A stretch of DNA of 64,000 bases from Tausonia pullulans (Eukaryota > Basidiomycota > Tremellomycetes > Cystofilobasidiales > Mrakiaceae). The first letter of the stretch is position 1. Each line of letters starts with the position of its first letter. The translations under genes and the position numbers were made by a program. Of the stretch, positions 57,401-64,000 are shown piece by piece. The stretch is from positions 496,001 through 560,000 of the forward strand of contig OX637632.1 in the NCBI GenBank assembly GCA_951802195.1, given 5' to 3'. The notes beneath the pieces were generated by a model. The model had not been told where the DNA came from. It ran no database searches and saw only the letters and a program-made list of their open reading frames with translations.

Positions 57401-60400
57401 TCAGGGCTGCTGCTCTGCCCCAGGGTCACTGGCCTCAGCGGCCACCGCCGCCCTGAGCTTCTCTAGTCCAGCGATCGTCTTCTTGAGCGGCAAGATGGCC
57501 CCCAAGCTGAGCTTGCCCACACCGTCTCCTTGGTTCCAACGCGCCTCCTCATCCGCCGCCGCCTTGGCTGGTCCCTCACTTCCACTGGGCGCGTTCTCCG
57601 AGGCTGAGACGAGCTCGTTGGCGCCGTCGAGGACGCTGGCGAGCTTGCCCTTTGTGAAGTAGTAGTACTTCATCTCGTCGTCAAGCCCGCCGATGGAGTG
57701 CGTAAGCACATGGAGAACGAATGCGCGGGAGAGGATGAAGGCCTTCTCGCTGCAATGCGGGAGGAGAAATCAGGGTCGTCGCTCAATGAGAGAGCAAGTG
57801 CGGAGGGTTGGACGCACTTGTATTGCCGCGAGTTGACGAGCGCCTCCTTCGTGCCACGGAGCTTGTCGAAAGCCGGTTCGCAGAAGTACGGCTCTCGGAC
57901 AAGGACGAGACCCTGGATCGAAACGAAAGTTTGCAGGAGCGATGACTTGTGCGGGCTGAGGGTGGGACAAAGCAGATAATTAGTGCCGGTCGCAGCAGGC
58001 CCTGCCCGCTTCGATGACGTACTTCCAGCTCTCGCTCTTCTCGCCCTGCCATGTGCCAAGAATCGAGAGGCAGACCTTGCCATCCTCGTAGAGGTTAGGG
58101 TTACACCGACCCATGCCTATATAGAATCGAGCATCAGCAAGCTGGTTATTCACTTGGGAGACGAGGAAGAACAGACGGACCTCGCGTCCAGGAGTGGAAG
58201 AACGCCTTTGGAGGCTCAAAGGGGAACTTCTGCGGGTCGAGATAGAAGTCGATGAGATGCGGGGCGTCGACGTAACTGAAAAAAGGGAGAAGTGTGAGCG
58301 GAGGACGTGAGGCTTGAGGGGAGAGTCTAGGCGAGACGAACGGCGTGCCAGAGGGTCCTATGATGATACAACGAAGGAGGTCCATCCGATCCTCGTACGT
58401 TCGAACAAGGATGGTCTCTGCGGACAAGCGAAAGGGTCAGCGCCGTCGCAGGATGCAGCGATGACCGACTTCAGAAGACCTACCAGGCAGCGACGACTTG
58501 AGGACCTTGAACTCCTTCTGAAGGCGTGTGACAAACGCGCTGTTGGGCTTGCCAATAGCCTGCTTGTAGAAGTGATGGTCCTCTGGTGCCTCCTCGAGCA
58601 TGGCGAACCGCTCCCACCGGGGGTCGTCCTCCACGGACGCCGGCGGACCTGTCCGAGCCGCAAGCTCCTGGAGGTCGCCCATCGGTATCGGCGCTGAGGC
58701 CACGAGGTGAGGGGTCGTAATGGTCTTCCCTGACGCAGCAGTTGCTGTCATCGAGGCGTCGACGGCCTCCTCGTCCGCGACGTCGTCCTCCATATCCCAC
58801 CGCTTTCCCTCATCATCACCCGCTACCGCGTCAACGTCGTCCTCGGCGCCCTCCCACTGGTCGACCTCAATCTCAAAGACATCGCCCTCGCCCATGTCGC
58901 TGCCGGAGACATAGTCCTCCCACTCGCCATCGCCCATGTCGGCGTCGGCTTCGCCCTCACCGTCCATCGCCGCCATGGACCATTCCGAGTCCGCACCCTC
59001 GTTGAGAATACTAAGTTTCTGGAGCTCCTCAACAACGACACAACCATCTGGGAGCGTGATCTCCACCTTGCCGTCGAGCCTAAGGTCCTTGACCTCGCCG
59101 TACCACGTGATGGCTGAGAGATTCCGACCAAGCTCGTAGTGCGGCGTGATCGGGGAAACAGGCGCGACGGTTAGGCCGAGACTGGATCGGATGAATGAGC
59201 TTGCGGATTGGAGGAAGTCGCTCGCCCGGACACTTCGAGCGCACCTCGCCATTGTCGCCCGGAGCTCGTCCTCGGGTACCCGCTCCTCGTAGAGTCCAAT
59301 TCGAGGAACTGCAGGGGGAGTGCAGCCGTTGGATCTGCTTCCGATGAGAACGAGATCGCCGCGAGTGACACCGAAGGAGTCTGTAGGGACGATGAGGCAA
59401 GATGAGCGAGGAGAAGCAGAGCCAGAGAAAGACCGAAGGTGACGAACCTGCTGGAGGTGGCGGCCCAATCGGGTCGATCTCAAATATACTGATGAGCGAC
59501 AGAGTCTCCGAGGGGACCTGGAGACGAGCGAATTGAGGTCAGCCGAAGCGAAAGGATCGTGACTGACTGGCGGAGTTTCCCTCACATTGTCCACTACCGG
59601 AAGGATCTCAACGGTCCGTTCGGCGGCGTTCACCTTCTGCACAACTGCAACCTTCTCGCCCTCTTCGCTCTTCCATACTGGAGTGGGGAGGGGGTAGTCC
59701 GGTGTGTTAGCGGATGAGTCGATCAATGCTTGCGGAACGGAGGGGGAGAAGGGCCACACACCGACAGTCATCCCCGGCCAGCATTCGTATTCATCAAGGT
59801 GCATCCGCGGGATCAGGTTGACGGTGAGCTCAGTCGTCTCCGTGCCGTCCTGCCAGACGACAGTGACCGAAGTACGCGTCTCACGGACGAGCATCGCGCT
59901 CTGCTTGACGGTCCCGTGGACGTGTATCGTCGGCTTGAGCCCCCACTTGGCCTCGAGCTCTGGCGTCTTGAAGCAAACCTTGGCGCCGACTTGCGGAAGG
60001 TGGTCGGTGTTGCTCGTGACGTGGGTGAGCTGAAGGAGTTCTGGGCCTGCCCAGTACCGCTTAGGCTTGGGCCGTTGGTCCTGGAGATCAATAGGGACCT
60101 GTGGTCGACGCCCATGCACGTCAGGCTGCAGCTCTTCCTCTGGCTCTGTCAAATGGAGGCAGCCAGGCTCACCTGTTGGTTGATCGCAATCCAGTTTATG
60201 CAGAGCACCGTTGCCTGGACGTCGATGACCTTCTCCTCCGTCGCGACGCGCTTGGTGTATGAGCCTGTGCCGGGGTAGACAAGGCCAGGAAGAGGGCCGG
60301 TGCCGGGGGGGAAGAGGTCGTCCGCAGATCGTCCCGGGTCAATCTGGCCGCCCCTGATGGGTGAAAGAGAGGGTGAGTGAGCACTTGCCCAGGGCAAGTG

Positions 60401-61331
60401 TAAGCTTTGGCTGAAGATGAGAGATGGACGCACATATCGGCAACCCGCCAAAGGCCTCCGTCGGGCGTCTCGAGCGTGCCCTCCTCAAACAGCTCCTGCA
60501 GGCCCCAATCACACCCATTCTTTCAGCATAGGCGTCGCGAGTTCGTCCAACGGCTGACGACACTGACCTCGACGATTCCAATCCAGTCCGAGTTGATGAC
60601 GCGGTCGCCTACCTCGACCTGCAAGCAGGGCGCGTGCGTACGTCGTCGAGTGAAAGAGAAATGGGGACGATCAGCAGCGGGCTTTCGGTCGTGCGCGCCC
60701 TCCACCCAAAGGAAGTGCGGACCCACCTTCAACGCGCCGACGAGATCCTCGCTCGGAACCCAGGCCTCGAGCTTCTGTCCTGAGATGACATGCTCTAGCT
60801 TGGTGTCCATGTGGACGCTCTTGATTGCGCCCGACTGCACGTCCTCAAGAGAGCGCTTGCAGACGTCGCCCGGCTGCATGAGCCGGTCGACAAGATCGAG
60901 CGTCGACGTCTGCCGGATCTGGAGATGCGAGTCCGGCTCGGCGCCGGGCGGGTTGAACATGAACGACACGCCGAGCTCGCCGGGGGCCAGCATCCGATCG
61001 AGCGGGTGAGGCTGGCTTCCTGGTGGGGGAGGAGCCGGGGGGTTCTCCTGGTCCTCGGCATAGGTGCGGAGGACCTGGGGTACAGAACGAGAGTGCACAT
61101 AGGCTATCAGCCTCAGCTCAGGGAGGACTGGGCGAGATGTGGGCGAGATTGCGTCCACTTGCGCGCGCGATGACGGACGGGTCCCCCTACTCACCATGGC
61201 GAGCTTGTCGGTCGCGGGATCCCGGACGACGTCGGTGCGGAAAAAGGGCGACTGGAGGGAGAGGCGAAGTGTCAGGCTACTTCTGGAAGGCTCTCCTCTG
61301 GTGGCGGGGGACTTGCGGGTGACTCGGCCAT
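57401..61331 (-). CDS. UBE2O-type large E2 ubiquitin-conjugating enzyme
   Basis: A hybrid E2/E3 ubiquitin enzyme. Exons: 61331-61281, 61251-61195, 61074-60727, 60618-60568, 60495-60434, 60353-60173, 60098-59586, 59517-59448, 59380-58484, 58417-58342, 58275-58181, 58116-58023, 57955-57818 and 57749-57401, giving 993 aa. The first 550 residues hold SH3-like beta domains typical of UBE2O ([55 protein letters not shown]). An acidic spacer follows, then the E2 core: [40 protein letters not shown] (Cys is the active site), [20 protein letters not shown], and [20 protein letters not shown]. The N-terminus is uncertain: the ATG used needs a first intron of only 29 nt, otherwise the start lies in another unseen exon. 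Confidence 0.9.
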
Positions 61332-61714
61332 TCTCAGGGGGGGAAGAACCAAGTAGAAGGGACGAAGGGACGAAGGGGAGAGGCGGCGCGTGTGGATGGT
61401 GGTTGAAAGAAGCGGGGGGGCCGCCTCCAGCGTGGCTTCGTCGCTCTGGGCGAGGCGTCCTCGCTCGGGGCGCATCTGCCGCTGTCGCCCTCGACCGACA
61501 GGCGCCAGCAGGGGACAGCCACCGGAGTGCTCCGAGCCTCTCAGTCTCGCAAAGGAACAGAAGAGATGATGGTCCGGCCTGGAATGTCGATGTCGACGCT
61601 CCGGCTGGACAGAGCCTGTTGGCCAGGCGCTGGAGCGGAAGACGTTTGTCTTCATTCGAGGTTCTCGGCCAATTGCCACCCCATCCCCATCCCCTCATGT
61701 CCGCCTTCCCTCAG
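61332..61714. promoter_or_regulatory. Divergent region UBE2O / lipase-like pseudogene
   Basis: Holds the UBE2O promoter on the minus strand. A long GC-rich open frame continues upstream of the UBE2O start here but has no coding character I trust. The first exon of the lipase-like gene, if it still exists, should lie in this stretch or just beyond. Confidence 0.45.
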
Positions 61715-63124
61715 AGATCCAGACCATCGAAGAGTCGGTCGCCGGCCCAGGGGAGGCCCTCTTCTACACCGCTTCTTGGCAGGTCACCGGGCCGGCCACC
61801 ACTATCGTGTTCATCCATAGGCGAGTCGGTTCCACGGAACCTATGAGTGCGGTGCCATCATGTCGCCCGATCTCGTTCGCATCAGCTTCAACGAAGACGT
61901 CCAGCGATACAACCACTTCTGCCGGCTTCCCGCCTCCCGTGCGCTGGCTCGCATCTTCGCCTTCGACCAACGGGGCTTCGGCCGGTCTGCACTCCTCGAA
62001 CCACCGGTCGACACTGCCCTGTGCGGTGTACGAGCTGCTTCTGGGCAACGACAAACGACCGGGCCAAAGAGGACATTGGGTGGGTGGTTCGTGAGGCGCG
62101 AGGCGGCGAAGGCCGAAGGAGGCAATGTCTGGCTGGCTCTATGGTCAGTCGATGGTGCGTCGAATTCTCAACCCGTCTTGTCCTGGCGATGCGATCGCTG
62201 ACCTGTTTAGCGTCTCGCGACAGGGAGGTGGACTCGTCCTCATGATGTCAGGTCATGCGGCCGCCCAGAAGCAAATCAACTCGATGTCGAAAACGCCCCT
62301 CCTCTTGTTCTTAGCAGGGGTCGTGTCCACTGCGCCTCTCACCCATCAGACAACACCAGCGTCGTCCGTATTCGTTAGCCATCGCCCTGATCTCTGTTAC
62401 TGAGAGGGCATACTGATTATCATTTTTCAAAATTACTGTACAGCCTCTATTGGCTGGCATGCTGGTTTCGATCTCTTCGGCAATGTAAAAACCACATTCC
62501 CGCCCCGGCTATGGATATCTCCAAGCTCTCGCACAACGAGGATATCTCCGAGAAACTTGCGACAGACCTCTACGTTCGCAGTTCCGGCCTGTGAGTCTCG
62601 TTGAACCGCCTGACTGGTTAGATCAATCCGCCACAAGCGCGATGCACATGTAGCTCGGTATCAGCGTCTCTATTCTCACGGCTGGCAAGCGCCTGTTGAC
62701 CTCGCACGGAGCTTCATCCTGGCCGGAAAAGCTGCCGGCAATCCCTCTCCCTGACGTATTGATACTTGCTGGTGCTCTGTTCAACCTTGCTTCAAAGCCA
62801 TGATCGCGCTTGGAGCAGAGGACGCATTGAGCACAACAGCTTCGATCGATGAGGCCTTTCAGACAATTGAAGGCTTGCTTTGCCGAACAGAGTGCCTCCC
62901 CCATCGCCTCGAAGCAATTCTTTGACGAGCTACCATACTACATGCAGCGTCCGCGACTCATCAGTCTGTCTCTGATGACTGACGCTCCTCTTGCGCCTGC
63001 ACTCTCCATGCGTGCCGCCAGGAAGCGCTATGCCTCCGTCTCCGGTGGATGATACCACGAGCTGCAGAACGAGATCGAACCAATGTGGCAGGTCGCCTAT
63101 TTTCTCAGGAAGCACCAAAGGTAG
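61715..63124 (+). pseudogene. Monoacylglycerol-lipase-like alpha/beta hydrolase, decayed
   Basis: The remains follow the Yju3/monoglyceride-lipase order: GEALFYTASWQVTGPATTIV, then SFNEDVQRYNHF, ARIFAFDQRGFGRSA, NDRAKEDIGWVV, the nucleophile elbow YGQSM|GGGLVLMM (spliced across 62154-62223), TPLLLFLAGVVSTAPLTHQT, SHNEDISEKLATDLYVR, ASKQFFDELP and the end YHELQNEIEP with a TAG at 63122-63124. It seems broken. The frame shifts between DIGWVV and YGQSM, apparently from short direct duplications near 62093-62107 and 62132-62142, and an in-frame TGA lies at 63050-63052 just before YHEL. The first exon and start were not found. Splice sites are otherwise well kept, so the decay looks recent. Sequencing error is the alternative. 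Confidence 0.65.
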
Positions 63125-63595
63125 ATTGTCAACGGAGACTGGCAGGCGAATTGTATTTCGATAGGTTCTATTTTGTATGTCTGTATGGCCCCCCGTCCGT
63201 GGGGGCGTCGGGTGTGAATCGAACCCCACTTTGAGCTTTGAGAAGCGAGGGACGCGCGACACGCGTGTAGATCACAGATCCAGGCGACGCGCGCTACTCG
63301 CTGCTCAGGAGGCTCACCTGCCATGATGGGTACCGCCTGCCCATGGATCTGGATTATCTGGGAGAAACGGATGGACTCAAGAGTGCCAAGGGCCAAGTAG
63401 GTTGTGCTCACCCCTCGGGGCTCCTCCACACTGCTCACCATCTTCACATGCGCTTCCGCCCTCCTTACGCGTCGTCGCCGTCGCCGTAGCCCTCTCTTCC
63501 TTTTCGGCTGTAACGACCACCTGCCTCTCTCTCCCCTCTCCTCTTCTCTTTCCTCTCCTTCCCCCCCACTTTTACCCCCCTTCACTCCCTTCACC
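63125..63595. other. Intergenic region upstream of Kre9-like gene
   Basis: No gene seen. On the minus strand near 63207-63225 there is a B-box-like GGTTCGATT, but no cloverleaf could be closed around it. The bases 63520-63595 are very C/T-rich, matching the leaders of other genes here. Confidence 0.5.
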
Positions 63596-64000
63596 ATGCG
63601 CGCCTCCACGTCCGCTGCCGCCCTCGCTCTCTTCGCCCTTGGCGCTTCCGCCCTCACCATCACGTCCCCAACCGAGCAGGCTGTCTGGTCGACCTCAGGC
63701 TCCGAGGTGCGTCGCAATTCTCCCCCTCCTTCCATTAGCTTCCTCAGACTATGGACACATCGAAGCTGAAACGCGAACTTTGTCCTTTCTTCGAACCGTC
63801 CTTCGGTCATCTTCGTCTTGCACGCCGATCCACCTCACCTCTTCTCGATGCACCTCGTCCTCGGGCTACGTTTGTTTCCCGGTCGCCTCATCGCAGACCA
63901 TCAAGTGGGAGTCTGTCAGCTCCGACGCGTCGTCGTTCGCTGTCGTTCTCTCGAACCAGGTTCGTTCGTTCCCTTTTTGATCGCCAGGGGCCGTCCGTCG
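63596..64000 (+). CDS. Kre9/Knh1-family wall protein (3' end outside window)
   Basis: The 5' end of a secreted protein. Exons 63596-63706 and 63897-63959 are in phase, and a GTTCGT donor at 63960 leads out of the window. The signal peptide MRASTSAAALALFALGASAL is followed by the Kre9_KNH domain start ITSPTEQAVWSTSGSE, then TIKWESVSSDASSFAVVLSN. In this family the domain fronts a Ser/Thr-rich, often GPI-anchored wall protein linked to beta-glucan assembly. Only 58 residues are visible, so the rest is inferred. Confidence 0.85.

Noticed and set aside
61332-61698. N-terminal extension of UBE2O through a long open frame
   Set aside because: The stretch is Arg/Pro-rich, unlike UBE2O, and looks like GC-rich chance coding.
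63200-63325. tRNA-like B box on the minus strand with possible 86-nt tRNA
   Set aside because: GGTTCGATT and a six-pair acceptor GCGTCG/CGACGC can be drawn, but the D arm, anticodon arm and T stem do not fold properly.
1-64000. CRISPR arrays, bacterial operons or a mating-type locus
   Set aside because: No spaced direct-repeat arrays; all genes are spliced eukaryotic genes; no homeodomain or pheromone/receptor genes were seen near the inverted duplication.

Overview
The window looks like nuclear DNA of a basidiomycete yeast or yeast-like fungus. It is GC-rich, genes are packed on both strands, and nearly every gene is cut by many short introns (mostly 45-120 bp, GT-AG, with a few GC-AG). The gene set (PacC, raptor/Kog1, Bdp1, Erb1, Nop58, xylose-reductase-type AKR, CFEM and Kre9 wall proteins, GMC oxidase) suits a red yeast of the Pucciniomycotina (Rhodotorula/Sporobolomyces type). 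That placement is inference. All exon models were built by hand from splice signals, reading phase and recalled protein families; no search was run.

Layout. 1-1641: 3' part of a Ser-rich single-pass membrane protein gene. 1642-5121: gene-poor stretch with an intronless tRNA-Phe(GAA). 5122-8455: PacC/Rim101 transcription factor. 8752-13552 (-): long coiled-coil golgin-like protein built from 56-residue repeats. 14092-16278 (-): Nop58. 16722-18211 (-): CRAL-TRIO (Sec14-like) protein. 18507-24459 (-): Kog1/raptor, head-to-head with Bdp1 (25005-28651, +), so a TORC1 subunit and a Pol III factor share one intergenic region.

28376-31458 and 42320-45477 form a large inverted duplication of about 3.1 kb per arm. 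Each arm carries the last part of BDP1 and a complete CFEM-domain GPI-protein gene. The 10.9 kb between the arms holds a putative mitochondrial protein (-), Cia1 (+), an aldo-keto reductase (+), Erb1 (+) and a GNAT acetyltransferase (-). The left arm is probably the source, because BDP1 is whole there and only a 3' scrap in the right arm. Between the two CFEM genes, introns and flanks are identical or nearly so, while the exons of the mature domain carry clustered amino-acid changes.

46310-64000: Arp4 (-) with a 6-nt exon; epsilon-COP/Sec28 (+); a GMC oxidoreductase fused to a ricin-B lectin domain (-); an XRCC2-like RecA protein (+); a UBE2O-type E2 (-); a decayed monoacylglycerol-lipase-like gene (+); and the 5' end of a Kre9/Knh1-like wall gene (+).

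The genes do not form one pathway. Loose themes are ribosome biogenesis (Nop58, Erb1), growth control of transcription (Kog1, Bdp1), and secreted or wall proteins (CFEM pair, GMC-ricin, Kre9-like). I recognised no virus-like element or CRISPR array.
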